This document shows, in pieces, positions 9,055 through 17,540 of a stretch of DNA of 64,000 nucleotides. The stretch is taken from positions 3,100,001 through 3,164,000 of the forward strand of contig NZ_OZ244942.1 in assembly GCF_965222285.1 (NCBI RefSeq), read 5' to 3'. Each line of letters starts with the position of its first letter. Within the stretch, counting starts at the first letter, position 1. The translations under genes and the position numbers were made by a program. Below the pieces are notes generated by a model that made no database searches, was not told the origin of the DNA, and saw only the letters and a list, made by a program, of their open reading frames with translations. This DNA is from Tepidicaulis sp002389665. GTDB taxonomy: Bacteria > Pseudomonadota > Alphaproteobacteria > Parvibaculales > Parvibaculaceae.

Positions 9055-9056
9055 GC

Positions 9057-9329
9057 TCAGCGCGGGCTGAAGGCGATATGGCTGAAGCCATGACTATGGG
9101 CGCGGGCACTTTCAGGCGCTGCCGCTTGCACGGCCTTTTCCGCCGCGCTTGCCGGCCAGAAAACGTTCCAGCCTTTTTCATGGAAATAAAAGACCAGCGT
9201 GTTCACCGTCGGCTCGATCAGCGCGACGCCCGTGGCAATCGCCACCGAACCCGTCAGCGCGAAAGTCACGCCGAAGCCCACCCCGAAATGCAGGACGGCG
9301 AAAGTGGCGGTTTTGATCAGGTCTCTCAT
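9057..9329 (-). CDS. DUF2061 family small membrane protein
   Basis: A 90-residue protein that opens with MRDLIKTATFAVLHFGVGFGVTFALTGSVAIATGVALIEPTVNTLVFYFHEKGW, the typical DUF2061 layout of two transmembrane helices linked by a conserved IEP...NT..Y..HE.W motif. Function of the family is unknown. The ATG at 9329 is chosen because GGAG sits six bases upstream; an ATG four codons earlier has no ribosome site. A TGA-N9-TCA element lies about 47 bp upstream (see 9376). Confidence 0.85.
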   Translation of the reverse strand: MRDLIKTATFAVLHFGVGFGVTFALTGSVAIATGVALIEPTVNTLVFYFHEKGWNVFWPASAAEKAVQAAAPESARAHSHGFSHIAFSPR

Positions 9330-9375
9330 CGCAAACTCCATGATGCGAATTAGAATGATTTCAAAATATAGTTTT

Positions 9376-9390
9376 TGAGAACCATTGTCA
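9376..9390 (-). promoter_or_regulatory. candidate iron-responsive operator (TGA-N9-TCA)
   Basis: TGA-GAACCATTG-TCA in an AT-rich stretch upstream of the DUF2061 start. TGA-N9-TCA is the core of the RirA iron-responsive operator described in rhizobia. A single short match like this can occur by chance. Confidence 0.3.
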
Positions 9391-9586
9391 ACAAGAAACC
9401 TTGCCCTGCGAGGGGATGGGCCGGCGCGGGGCCGCGCAACCTGCCGCAACGGCGGGATGCCCCTCCGGCCCGTTAAAGCGGCGCTTACCTTAACCGCGCT
9501 TTACCTAAAATTTTAAACATCCGTGAACGGCTGAGCCTGCAGTCTCCATCTTGAGGGTGGGGTCATAAAAGAATGCAGGTGTCACT

Positions 9587-10660
9587 GTGTTTCAGCGTCT
9601 GATTGCCCTCGCCCAGGAACCTTCCAGCGACAAGCGCCGCGAACTGATGGGGCAAGTCGCGGATATCTTCACCGAAAATGCCGAAACCTATTCGAGCCGG
9701 GAGCTGGCGCTTTTCGGCGAGATCATGGCGAACCTGCTCAACCAGATCGAGCGTGAAAGCCGCCGCGAGACATCGCAAAAGCTTGCCCCGCTCTGCCAGA
9801 CCCCGCGCAGCCTTGCCCTGCAGCTTGCCCATGACGAGGCGGAAATCGCCGCGCCCATGCTGCAGCATTCCCCGGTGCTGACGACGGACGATCTCATCGA
9901 ACTTGCCAAGGCAAAAGGTCAGCCGCATTTGCAGGCGATTGCGCAGCGCGCCCATCTGGAAAGCGGGCTGACGGACGTGTTGCTTGAAAGGGGCGAGGCA
10001 CCCGTACAGCAAACTCTTGCAGCGAACACCAATGCGGAATTTTCCGAATGGGGCGGCAAGCACCTCACCGAACTGGCAGAGAACGACACCCTTGTGCGGA
10101 ATGCGCTTTGGATGCGCGCAGAACAGGGCGGCAAAGCCTTCAGCAATATCATCTCGGTCCTGCCGGAAGGCCACCGGGCGATTTTCGAAAAACTGACAAA
10201 TGCAAGCGAGGAGGCGGCCAAGAATCTTCTGGCCATTGCCGCCCAGATCGCCAAACGCAACACGCCCGAATATCGCCGCCGCCGGCTGCACGCGAAAATT
10301 GCCGCCAAGGAAATCAAGGCAGGCCGGCGCTCTCTCGACACGATCGTGCGCCAATATAGTGAAAAAAACTGGATGCTGGCGCTTGCGCACCTGCTGGCGA
10401 GCGTTGCCGGGATCGAGGAAAAATTTGTCATCAACATATTGGCGAAAGGCTCGAACGAAGCGCCCGCGCTTTTGTGCCGCGCCCTCGGCATGCAGGACGA
10501 AACCTACCGCGCGCTCTGCCTGGCGCGCTGCGAAAGGTTGAAACTGCCAGACAGCATTACCGAACAATGGCTGGAGGAATTCCGCGCGCTGGACGGTGAA
10601 ACGGCCCGGCGGGGTCTGCGCTTCATCACCGTGCGCACACGGCTGAGGCAAGCAAGCTGA
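9587..10660 (+). CDS. DUF2336 domain-containing protein
   Basis: A 357-residue all-helical cytoplasmic protein of the DUF2336 family, common in alphaproteobacteria and of unknown biochemical role. Recognisable features are repeated helical pairs of HEAT-like character (for example FGEIMANLLNQIERESRRETSQKLA, LAHDEAEIAAPMLQHSPVLTTDDLIELAK and the C-terminal LCRALGMQDETYRALCLAR). The HSPVLTTDDLIELA segment is highly typical. GTG at 9587 is the only sensible in-frame start. An opposite-strand open frame covers the same bases, but its product resembles nothing. Isolated transcription unit. Confidence 0.85.
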   Translation: MFQRLIALAQEPSSDKRRELMGQVADIFTENAETYSSRELALFGEIMANLLNQIERESRRETSQKLAPLCQTPRSLALQLAHDEAEIAAPMLQHSPVLTTDDLIELAKAKGQPHLQAIAQRAHLESGLTDVLLERGEAPVQQTLAANTNAEFSEWGGKHLTELAENDTLVRNALWMRAEQGGKAFSNIISVLPEGHRAIFEKLTNASEEAAKNLLAIAAQIAKRNTPEYRRRRLHAKIAAKEIKAGRRSLDTIVRQYSEKNWMLALAHLLASVAGIEEKFVINILAKGSNEAPALLCRALGMQDETYRALCLARCERLKLPDSITEQWLEEFRALDGETARRGLRFITVRTRLRQAS

Positions 10661-10663
10661 CGC

Positions 10664-11509
10664 CTAGTCCCCGCCCGCTTCCAAAAGAAAGCGCGCCCGC
10701 GCAATGCCGAGCCGCGCCGCAAGGTAAGGCAGGATTTCTTTTTCAAGCTGCGCTTTGAGCGTGTAAGGCGGGTTGAGAATAAGAAGCCCGCAGCCATTGA
10801 GCCGGTCCGCGCGCGCCTCTCCATAAATCATCAATTCGGCGCGCAGCCAGCTGCCGGGCGCAAGGGCCGCCGCCTCGCGGGCGAACCGGTCCACAGGCCC
10901 GCGCTCCTTTACCGGATACCAGATCATGTAGGTGCCCGTGGCAAAGCGGGAAAGCGCTTCTTTCAGATTCGCGGTGAGCGCTAAAAACTCATCGCGCTTT
11001 TCGAACGGCGGATCGATCAGCACGAGCCCGCGGCGCGCTTTCGGCGGCAAAAAGGATTTCAGCGCCAGATAGCCGTCGAGCCCGTAAACCCGCGCCTGCT
11101 TGTCCCCCTCAAAGCGGGAGAGCAAAACCTCCTTGTCCTTTTCATGCAGCTCGCAGAACTTCGCCTCGTCCCCTGCCCGCAAAAAGCCGCGGGTGATGAA
11201 CGGCGAGCCGGGATAAATCCGCACGCCCTCGCCCGTCCCTTCCGGCTGCAGCGCGCGCACTCTCTCAAGATAGGGCCGGAAAATCTCCGGGCAGGCCGGA
11301 TCGGCAAACAGCCTTGCAATGCCGCCCTGAAACTCGCCCGTCTTCTGCGCTTCCTCGCTCGAGAGATCGTAAAGCCCTATGCCCGCATGGGTGTCGAGCA
11401 CGAAGAACGGCTTGTCCTTCTGCGTGAGATAGGAAAGCACCAGCGTCAGCACGTTGTGCTTGAGGACATCGGCAAAATTGCCGGCATGATAGATATGGCG
11501 GTAGTTCAA
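10664..11509 (-). CDS. rlmJ: 23S rRNA (adenine-2030-N6)-methyltransferase RlmJ
   Basis: SAM-dependent methyltransferase modifying A2030 of 23S rRNA. LNYRHIYHAGNFADVLKH at the N terminus is the RlmJ hallmark; the SAM-site loop is VLDTHAGIGLYDL and the catalytic N6-MTase motif is LIDPPFE (family D/N-PP-Y/F/E). The frame extends upstream to a GTG at 11536, but that codon lies inside the terminator hairpin of the upstream GST gene. TTG at 11509 has GGAAG six bases before it and begins exactly where family homology begins, so 281 aa from TTG is preferred. Convergent with the DUF2336 gene. Confidence 0.92.
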   Translation of the reverse strand: MNYRHIYHAGNFADVLKHNVLTLVLSYLTQKDKPFFVLDTHAGIGLYDLSSEEAQKTGEFQGGIARLFADPACPEIFRPYLERVRALQPEGTGEGVRIYPGSPFITRGFLRAGDEAKFCELHEKDKEVLLSRFEGDKQARVYGLDGYLALKSFLPPKARRGLVLIDPPFEKRDEFLALTANLKEALSRFATGTYMIWYPVKERGPVDRFAREAAALAPGSWLRAELMIYGEARADRLNGCGLLILNPPYTLKAQLEKEILPYLAARLGIARARFLLEAGGD

Positions 11510-11525
11510 GAACAGCTTCCCAACG

Positions 11526-11551
11526 AAAAAGGGCACCCGGTAAAGGCGCCC
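11526..11551 (-). terminator. intrinsic terminator of the GST gene at 11623
   Basis: On the minus strand GGGCGCC-TTTACCG-GGTGCCC followed by TTTTT, a 7-bp stem with one G-T wobble. It separates the GST gene from rlmJ and disqualifies the longer rlmJ start. Confidence 0.75.
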
Positions 11552-11622
11552 TCTTTTAACCCGTTAAAGCAGGGAAGATAAACGGGCAATGCAGCGCGGA
11601 TCCTGCCGCTTGCCCAAGCTCT

Positions 11623-12312
11623 CTAGCGCTGAACCATCGTCTGAGCGCGCTTGGCAAACTCTTCCGCTTCTTTGCCGTTGCCCTGGCGGATCGCGTCGAT
11701 ATCGACCGGCACCTTGACACCTTTTTGCGCGGCGGGCCGCTCGGCGATCTTGTCAATCCAGCGCTGCAGGTGGTCGAGCCCTTCGACGGACGCGCCCGAC
11801 CAGGCATGGGTGCGCACCCAGCACCAATTGGCGATATCGGCGATCGTGTAATCATCGCCCGCCAGCCATTCGCTTTCGCCGAGACGGCGCTCCAGCACCT
11901 CAAAGAGGCGGCGGGACTCGTTTTGATAGCGATCGATAACCGGCTGGATCTTTTCGGGCCAGTAACGGTTGAAAACATTGGCCTGCCCCATCATCGGGCC
12001 GATACCGCCCATCTGGAACATCAGCCACTGAATCACCTGCGAGCGGCCTTTAGCGTCCGCGGGCAGGAGCTTGCCGGTCTTTTCGGCGAGATAGAGCATG
12101 ATCGCGCCGCTTTCGAAGACCGCAAAATCGCCTTCATCACGGTCGATGATCGCCGGAATGCGCCCGTTCGGGTTGATTTTCAGGAACCAGTCCTGCTTCT
12201 GCTCGCCCGACTGCATGTCGATGGCTTTCACCTCGTAAGGCAGGCCGAGCTCTTCAAGCGTCACGGAAGCTTTCCAGCCATTGGGCGTGGAGGCGGTATA
12301 AAGATCGATCAT
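11623..12312 (-). CDS. glutathione S-transferase, Nu-class (YfcG/YghU-like)
   Basis: A 229-residue GST. The N-terminal thioredoxin-like domain has TASTPNGWKASVTLEELGLPYEV, in which the Thr-Pro-Asn-Gly active-site segment is typical of Nu-class/YfcG-like enzymes that act as disulfide-bond reductases. NPNGRIPAI supplies the cis-proline loop and VFESGAIMLYLAEKTG the glutathione-binding ES motif. The C-terminal helical domain contains WLAGDDYTIADIANW. ATG at 12312 is chosen over the upstream start because AAGGAA lies seven bases before it and homology begins at MIDLY. A terminator follows at 11526. Confidence 0.92.
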   Translation of the reverse strand: MIDLYTASTPNGWKASVTLEELGLPYEVKAIDMQSGEQKQDWFLKINPNGRIPAIIDRDEGDFAVFESGAIMLYLAEKTGKLLPADAKGRSQVIQWLMFQMGGIGPMMGQANVFNRYWPEKIQPVIDRYQNESRRLFEVLERRLGESEWLAGDDYTIADIANWCWVRTHAWSGASVEGLDHLQRWIDKIAERPAAQKGVKVPVDIDAIRQGNGKEAEEFAKRAQTMVQR

Positions 12313-12674
12313 GGGTTTTTCCTTGAGTTCCCCGAAAACAGGTTTTCTTTGAAGCCGGGCCGCAGACAGCACGCCTGCCATGCCCGCCGATTATGCAAGT
12401 GCCGTCGATATTGGCGCCGCCTGGCTAAAGCGCAACCATTTGCCCGGCACCGGACACCGGAAACCCGCTCACTTGGCCGTGAAGCGCGCCCCACGCAATC
12501 GATGTGCCTGCAGGGACACGGGTCCCGCCACTTGTTCATTTTTATCAACATTTTCATGAACCAGGCTCAATCATCCCCCTTGCACCCAATCAAAAAGAGA
12601 GAAAGACTTGTTGAATTCCCGCCTTTTTCTATGGCGGGCGGGGGTCAGCCAGGCAAATTCGGAGGATTGGGATT
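12313..12674. promoter_or_regulatory. divergent intergenic region between GST and the polyamine importer
   Basis: No gene is supported here. The half near the importer is AT-richer and contains a GTTCAT ... ATGAAC inverted repeat (12534-12539 with 12556-12561) and a CCCGCC/GGCGGG hairpin (12618-12638), before the GGAGG ribosome site of the substrate-binding gene. Candidate promoter and leader elements only. Confidence 0.4.
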
Positions 12675-13778
12675 ATGACGCGCAATAATGGCAACAGAGG
12701 CATGTCGGGTCTGCTGAAGGCGCTTTCGCGCCGTCAGTTCGTGACCGGCGCAGCGGCTGTGGGGGTGACCATCACGGCCATGCCGAAATTCGCCGCAGCG
12801 GAAGAGAAGAAGCTGAATTTCTACAACTGGGATACGTATATTGGGGAAACCACCCTTGATGACTTCAAGGAAGCCACCGGCATCGAAGTCACGATGGACC
12901 TTTTCGCCGACAATACGGAACTTTTCGCCAAGCTGCGCGAAGGCAACCCGGGCTACGACGTGATCGTGCCCTCGAACGACTATGTCGCGCGCATGTCCGA
13001 AGCCGGCATGCTGGAAGAAATCGATCATTCGAAGATTCCGAACATCAAGCATCTCTTCCCGCGCTTCCTGGGCGAGGACGTGTCCTTCGACCCGGGCCGG
13101 AAATATTCGCTCCCTTACATGTGGGGCACGATCGGCATCGGCTACCGCAAGTCGCGCATGGACGGCGTGCCGGATAGCTGGAAGTGGCTGATGGATTCGG
13201 ACAAGTATGCCGGCAAGATCGCGCTTATGGGCGAATGCGGCACGCTGATGCAGATGGCCATGCAGTATCTCGGCCACGACATCAACACCACCGACCCGGC
13301 GCATTTCAAAGCCGCCGAGGAACTGCTGATCAAGCAGAAGCCGCATATCAAGTCCTTCGCCGAAGACAACGGTCAGGACCTGCTCGCCTCCGGCGAATGC
13401 GACATCGTGATGGAATGGAACGGCGATATTTCGCAGGTCATGGCCGAAGACGACGATATCGGCTATGTGCTGCCCACAGAAGGCGGGCTCCTGTGGGAAG
13501 ATGCGCTGGCCATTCCGAAGGACGCGCCGCATCCTGAAAACGCGCATGCCTTCATCAACTACATCTATGAGCCAGAAGTGAACCGGCTCATTGCCGACTT
13601 CATCCAGTACGCTTCGCCGAACCAGACCGCGGTGGAAGGTATGGACCCGGCTTACAAAGACAATCCCGCCATCTTCCCGCCGGAAGAAGCGCTTGCAAAA
13701 GCGCAGACGGCGAAATATCTCGGCGAGGATGTCGTCGGGCAGCTTGAAGAAGCCTGCACGCGTATCTTTGCAGCCTAA
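12675..13778 (+). CDS. polyamine ABC transporter substrate-binding protein (PotD/PotF family)
   Basis: Periplasmic spermidine/putrescine-binding protein (367 aa). The N terminus has a twin-arginine motif (SRRQFVTGAAAVGVT), implying Tat export, which is common for this family in alphaproteobacteria. The mature protein starts LNFYNWDTYIGETTLDDFKEATGIEV, the PotD/PotF hallmark, and continues with DVIVPSNDYVARM and the central LPYMWGTIGIGYR. GGAGG precedes the ATG by nine bases. It is the first gene of a four-gene importer and is separated from the permease by a stable hairpin at 13793. Putrescine versus spermidine cannot be decided. Confidence 0.93.
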   Translation: MTRNNGNRGMSGLLKALSRRQFVTGAAAVGVTITAMPKFAAAEEKKLNFYNWDTYIGETTLDDFKEATGIEVTMDLFADNTELFAKLREGNPGYDVIVPSNDYVARMSEAGMLEEIDHSKIPNIKHLFPRFLGEDVSFDPGRKYSLPYMWGTIGIGYRKSRMDGVPDSWKWLMDSDKYAGKIALMGECGTLMQMAMQYLGHDINTTDPAHFKAAEELLIKQKPHIKSFAEDNGQDLLASGECDIVMEWNGDISQVMAEDDDIGYVLPTEGGLLWEDALAIPKDAPHPENAHAFINYIYEPEVNRLIADFIQYASPNQTAVEGMDPAYKDNPAIFPPEEALAKAQTAKYLGEDVVGQLEEACTRIFAA

Positions 13779-13792
13779 GACGGCAGCAAAAC

Positions 13793-13817
13793 GGGGCGGA
13801 TGGAAATCATCCGCCCC
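13793..13817 (+). terminator. hairpin between substrate-binding and permease genes (partial terminator/mRNA stabiliser)
   Basis: Perfect 10-bp stem GGGGCGGATG/CATCCGCCCC with a GAAAT loop, followed by a weak T-rich stretch (GCTTTCGTTC). It sits 15 bp after the binding-protein stop and about 77 bp before the permease start. In binding-protein ABC operons such hairpins usually keep the binding protein in excess. Confidence 0.7.
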
Positions 13818-13894
13818 GCTTTCGTTCTAAACCTTTTTAGCGGCGCTCTGTGGGCGCCCTATTTCAGTCAAGCACGCCGGGGCAAAGGGCGAGA

Positions 13895-14812
13895 ATGGAA
13901 CATTGGCGTAAATCCGCAGGCGCTTTCTGGGCGGGCTTTCTTCCGCCCACTCTTTGGCTACTGGCCTTTTTCTTCGTTCCCCTGTCCCTGATCTGGGCGT
14001 TCAGCTTCGGCGAAAAATCCGGCATCATCGACATCGATCTCGTCTGGACGTTCGAGAACTATGCCCGGGCGCTCGAACCGCTTTATCTCGGCATTTTCGC
14101 AAAATCGCTCTGGATGGCGACGATCACGACCTTCATCTGCCTGCTTGTGGGCTTTCCGGTCGCCATCGGCATCGTCTTCGCGCCGCCCAAAATGCGCATG
14201 TGGCTCTTGCTGCTCGTCATCCTGCCTTTTTGGACGAACCTTCTGATCCGCACATACGCGCTGATCGCGGTTCTGCGCACGCGCGGCCATGTCAATTTCG
14301 CGCTGGAATGGATGTGGGATCACGCCAATTCCTTTCTGACGCTGATCGGGCTCGGCAGCTTCAGCCTTCTGGGCGAGCGCTTCGAACCGCTCGAAATGCT
14401 CTATAACAACACCGCCGTGGTCATCGGCCTTGTCTATGTGGGCCTGCCCTTCATGGTGCTGCCGCTTTATGCCGCGCTCGACCGGCTGGACCGCTCCTAT
14501 ATCGAGGCGAGCCTCGATCTCGGCGCCGGGCACATCCGCACTTTCTGGTCCGTGGTCGTGCCGCTTGCCCTGCCTGGGATTGCCAGCGGCATCGTCATCA
14601 CGTTCATTCCGACACTCGGCTCCTTCCTGACGCCGGACCTCCTCGGCGGGCCGGACAGCCAGATGATCGCCAATGTGATCGAGCGCCAGTTCAAGTCGGC
14701 CAACCATTGGCCCTTCGGCTCGGCGCTCTCCTTCATCCTCATGTATGCAACCTTCTTCGGCCTTGCCGTACGCGCGCTCATGTCGCGCAATGAAGAAAGG
14801 GGGGCCCGCTAA
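13895..14812 (+). CDS. polyamine ABC transporter permease (PotB/PotH family)
   Basis: Inner-membrane permease of the importer (305 aa from the ATG at 13895). About six transmembrane helices begin with FLPPTLWLLAFFFVPLSLIWAF. The ATP-binding-protein contact loop EAA-like motif is EASLDLGAGHIRTFWSVVVPLALPGI. The frame is open further upstream to GTG 13850, but that codon is close to the 13793 hairpin and the extra residues (MGALFQSSTPGQRAR) are not homologous. Stop and next start overlap in TAATG, so the second permease is translationally coupled. Confidence 0.92.
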   Translation: MEHWRKSAGAFWAGFLPPTLWLLAFFFVPLSLIWAFSFGEKSGIIDIDLVWTFENYARALEPLYLGIFAKSLWMATITTFICLLVGFPVAIGIVFAPPKMRMWLLLLVILPFWTNLLIRTYALIAVLRTRGHVNFALEWMWDHANSFLTLIGLGSFSLLGERFEPLEMLYNNTAVVIGLVYVGLPFMVLPLYAALDRLDRSYIEASLDLGAGHIRTFWSVVVPLALPGIASGIVITFIPTLGSFLTPDLLGGPDSQMIANVIERQFKSANHWPFGSALSFILMYATFFGLAVRALMSRNEERGAR

Positions 14813-15669
14813 TGGCTTTGCTCTCCCGCCTGCGCGCCCGGCGCGAACCCGTCGGCCCGCTCGATTATTACCGCAAGCTCTGGCTGCGGCTGATCATGGC
14901 CGGCACGCTGATCTTTCTTTATGGGCCGATTTCGACGCTGATCGCCTTTTCCTTCAATGACAGCCGGCGCAACATCGTCTGGCGCGGCTTCACGCTGAAA
15001 TATTACGAAAAGGCGCTGGAAAACGACGAGCTGATCGAAGCGTTCACGAACTCGCTCACCATCGCCTTCTTCACCACCATCGTCTCCGTGATCCTGGCCG
15101 CGCTTGCCGCCTATGTGCTCTGGCGCTTCCGCTTTCCTTTCAAAGCGGCTTACGAGGGCGCCGTGGCGCTGCCCATCGTGATCCCGGAAATCTGCATGGG
15201 CGTCGCGATGATGGCCTTCTTCGCGCGCATCGGCTGGCCATCCGATCTGCCCTGGCCTCTCTCGCTCTCGCAGATCACCATCGCCCATATCGCCTTTTCC
15301 TTCCCCTTCGCCGCGATCGTCATCCGCGCGCGGCTGGAAACGTTCAACAGAGAGCTTGCCGAAAGCGCCCGTGATCTCGGGGCCTCCGAAGCGCGCGTCT
15401 TCTGGGACATCGTGGTGCCCCATATGAAGCCGGGGCTGATCGCCGGCGCGCTCTTGTCCTTCACGCTCTCGCTCGACGATTTCGTGATTACTTTCTTCAC
15501 CGCCGGCCCCAATACGGTCACCTTCCCGGTGAAGGTCTATTCCATGGTCCGGTTCTCCGTGACGCCGGAAGTGAACGCCGCCTCGACCATCCTCATCGGT
15601 CTGACGCTGGTGCTCACCGCCATCGCGCTCCGGCTCCAGAACCGCAACAATATGAACATGCAAGCGTGA
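14812..15669 (+). CDS. polyamine ABC transporter permease (PotC/PotI family)
   Basis: Second permease subunit, 285 aa, with six predicted transmembrane helices. After a basic cytoplasmic N terminus (SRLRARREPVGPLDYYRKLW) the first helix is LIMAGTLIFLYGPISTLIAFSF. The coupling loop is ESARDLGASEARVFWDIVVPHMKPGLIAG, and SLDDFVITFFTAGPNTVTFPVKVY is the conserved PotC/PotI segment. It overlaps the upstream permease by one base pair (TAATG) and the downstream ATPase frame lies immediately after its stop. Confidence 0.93.
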   Translation: MALLSRLRARREPVGPLDYYRKLWLRLIMAGTLIFLYGPISTLIAFSFNDSRRNIVWRGFTLKYYEKALENDELIEAFTNSLTIAFFTTIVSVILAALAAYVLWRFRFPFKAAYEGAVALPIVIPEICMGVAMMAFFARIGWPSDLPWPLSLSQITIAHIAFSFPFAAIVIRARLETFNRELAESARDLGASEARVFWDIVVPHMKPGLIAGALLSFTLSLDDFVITFFTAGPNTVTFPVKVYSMVRFSVTPEVNAASTILIGLTLVLTAIALRLQNRNNMNMQA

Positions 15670-15674
15670 CGATT

Positions 15675-16763
15675 ATGGCAGACATGCAAGACCCGATTAT
15701 TCGCATCGAAAATATCTGCAAGACCTATCCCGGCGGCGTGCAGGCCGTGGACAATGTCTCGCTCAATGTAGACCGGGGCGAGTTCTTCGCGCTGCTCGGC
15801 CCCTCCGGCTGCGGCAAGACCACCTTGCTGCGCATGATGGCGGGCTTTGAAATTCCGACCAGCGGCCAGCTCCTGATCGACGGACAGAACATGGCCGACG
15901 TGCAGCCCAACAAGCGCCCCGTCAACATGGTCTTCCAGTCCTATGCGGTTTTCCCACATATGAGCGTCGCGCAGAATGTCGGCTACGGGCTGAAAATCGA
16001 AGGCCGCCCGAAAAAGGAAATCGCCGAGCGCGTGCAGGAAGCGCTCGATCTCGTCAAGCTCGGCCATTTGGGCGGGCGCATGCCGGATGAGCTTTCCGGC
16101 GGCCAGCGCCAGCGTGTCGCCCTTGCCCGCGCGCTGATCAAACGCCCGAGCGTGCTGCTGCTCGACGAACCGCTTTCCGCACTCGATGCGAAACTGCGCG
16201 AGGCCATGCAGATCGAGCTCGTGCGCCTGCAAAAAACCGTGGGCATTACCTTCGTCATCGTGACCCACGATCAGGACGAAGCGCTTTCCATGGCCAACCG
16301 CATCGCGGTGATGGAACACGGCGTCGTCAGGCAGATCGCCGGCCCCGCCGAGCTTTACGAAAGCCCGAATTGCCGCTTCGTCGCCGACTTCATCGGCAAG
16401 ATCAATCTCTTCGACGGCCAGGCGAAAGCAAACGGCAACGGCAAGACGCTGGTGGACACGCCGGTTCTGGGGAAAGCCGAATTCGGCGGCGACGCCAATG
16501 GCGCCGTCTCGCTCGGCGTGCGCCCTGAAAAAGTCCGCGTCAGCCGGGAAAAGCCGAGCGGCAATCTGCTTGCCGCCCAAGGCCCCGTCACCGACATCGC
16601 CTATTATGGCGGCTACTCGAAAGTCTTTGTCGATATCGGTGCGAAGGAACCCGTCCTGGCCGACATCACCAATGCCGAACGCAGCACAGGACTCGGCTTC
16701 CAAAACGGCGAAAATCTCTGGGTGAGCTGGCGAGCCGAAGACACGCTGGTTCTGACCTCGTAA
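15675..16763 (+). CDS. polyamine ABC transporter ATP-binding protein (PotA/PotG family)
   Basis: ATPase energising the importer. Walker A GPSGCGKTT, Q-loop VFQSYAVFPHM, ABC signature LSGGQRQRVALARAL, Walker B VLLLDEPLSALD and switch histidine THDQDEA are all intact. The C-terminal regulatory/TOBE region begins around residue 240 and contains LGVRPEKVRVS. The start is uncertain: a GTG at 15666 overlaps the permease stop, while the ATG at 15675 gives MADMQDPIIRIENI; neither has a strong ribosome site. A strong intrinsic terminator ends the operon at 16793. Confidence 0.93.
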   Translation: MADMQDPIIRIENICKTYPGGVQAVDNVSLNVDRGEFFALLGPSGCGKTTLLRMMAGFEIPTSGQLLIDGQNMADVQPNKRPVNMVFQSYAVFPHMSVAQNVGYGLKIEGRPKKEIAERVQEALDLVKLGHLGGRMPDELSGGQRQRVALARALIKRPSVLLLDEPLSALDAKLREAMQIELVRLQKTVGITFVIVTHDQDEALSMANRIAVMEHGVVRQIAGPAELYESPNCRFVADFIGKINLFDGQAKANGNGKTLVDTPVLGKAEFGGDANGAVSLGVRPEKVRVSREKPSGNLLAAQGPVTDIAYYGGYSKVFVDIGAKEPVLADITNAERSTGLGFQNGENLWVSWRAEDTLVLTS

Positions 16764-16792
16764 ACCGAAGCACACAAATACCTGCAGCTTGA

Positions 16793-16821
16793 AACCGGAA
16801 AGTTCCGCTTTCCGGTTTTTT
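16793..16821 (+). terminator. intrinsic terminator of the polyamine importer operon
   Basis: Perfect 10-bp stem AACCGGAAAG/CTTTCCGGTT with loop TTCCG and a following T run. It lies 30 bp after the ATPase stop. Confidence 0.9.
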
Positions 16822-16848
16822 CTCGCCCGGCGCGCCTGCTGGTTTTTC

Positions 16849-16877
16849 TTGACAGGCGAGTTAGCATTTGCTAACTC
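16849..16877 (+). promoter_or_regulatory. promoter with palindromic operator of the TetR regulator
   Basis: A consensus -35 TTGACA (16849-16854) is followed by a perfect palindrome at 16858-16877: GAGTTAGCA, centre TT, TGCTAACTC. A weak -10 (TAACTC, 17 bases after the -35) lies inside the palindrome, so protein bound there would block RNA polymerase. A degenerate copy recurs at 17541 before the next gene. Confidence 0.75.
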
Positions 16878-16900
16878 TCGCTTATCCCAAGGAGAAACCC

Positions 16901-17503
16901 GTGCCGAACGCGCCAAGCTTTTTAATCGAAATTCAGGACCCGCCCGCCAAAAAGGCGATCATGCTGGCGGCTCTCGATCTGTTCGTGGAACGCGGCATCG
17001 AAGGTACCAGCATCCGCGATGTGGCGGAAAAGGCGGGCTATTCGAACCCCGCCCTTTACAAGCATTTCGCCAGCAAGGAAGAGCTCGCCTTCGCGCTTTT
17101 CGAGCGCTGCTACGGGGAAATGAGCGCCTGGCTCGACCGCACCCTAGCCGATACGGATGGACCTTTCGCCGAACGCTTTGAAAAACTCATCGCAGCCTAT
17201 ACCGGGCTCCTCGATAAATGCCCGGAAGCCTCGATTTATGTGAACGAGAACCTCGCCGCCTTCTGGCCGCAAATGCCCGCGGCCCAAAAAAAGCGCACGC
17301 TCATTACCCGTTACCGGGAAATCCTGGCGGCAGGACGCAAGGAAGGCGCGGTCACGACCGAACACGAGGAAGAACTGCTCATCGTCCTTGTCGCCGGCAC
17401 ACTCGCGCAGTTCTCCCGCATGATTTATCTGGGTGGGCTGGCCCGGCCCGCCGGTAAATGGACAAAGCCTTTATCGAAACTCTTGCTTCGCTCCTTGAGC
17501 TGA
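16901..17503 (+). CDS. TetR-family transcriptional regulator
   Basis: A 200-residue TetR/AcrR repressor. The N-terminal helix-turn-helix is IMLAALDLFVERGIEG followed by SIRDVAEKAGYSNPALYKHF, a typical TetR recognition helix; the remainder is a helical ligand-binding domain with no identifiable ligand. GTG at 16901 is preferred over the open upstream ATG (16868) because AAGGAG lies just before it, and because the ATG would lie inside the operator region. A 9-bp-arm palindrome overlaps its promoter (autoregulation likely), and a related site precedes the downstream membrane-protein gene, which it probably also represses. Confidence 0.88.
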   Translation: MPNAPSFLIEIQDPPAKKAIMLAALDLFVERGIEGTSIRDVAEKAGYSNPALYKHFASKEELAFALFERCYGEMSAWLDRTLADTDGPFAERFEKLIAAYTGLLDKCPEASIYVNENLAAFWPQMPAAQKKRTLITRYREILAAGRKEGAVTTEHEEELLIVLVAGTLAQFSRMIYLGGLARPAGKWTKPLSKLLLRSLS

Positions 17504-17540
17504 GCCTCGTATCCCTCGCGTCTCTTTTTATTTGGTCCAT

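Noticed and set aside
9563..10651. Minus-strand open frame opposite DUF2336
   Set aside because: The plus-strand protein has the DUF2336 signature; the antisense does not resemble any family.
12309..12557. Small minus-strand open frame upstream of the GST gene
   Set aside because: Cys/Arg-rich with no ribosome site, and lying across the regulatory region of the importer; not convincing as a gene.
15537..16916. Long minus-strand open frame opposite the polyamine ATPase
   Set aside because: The ATPase has all ABC motifs. The antisense product resembles nothing.
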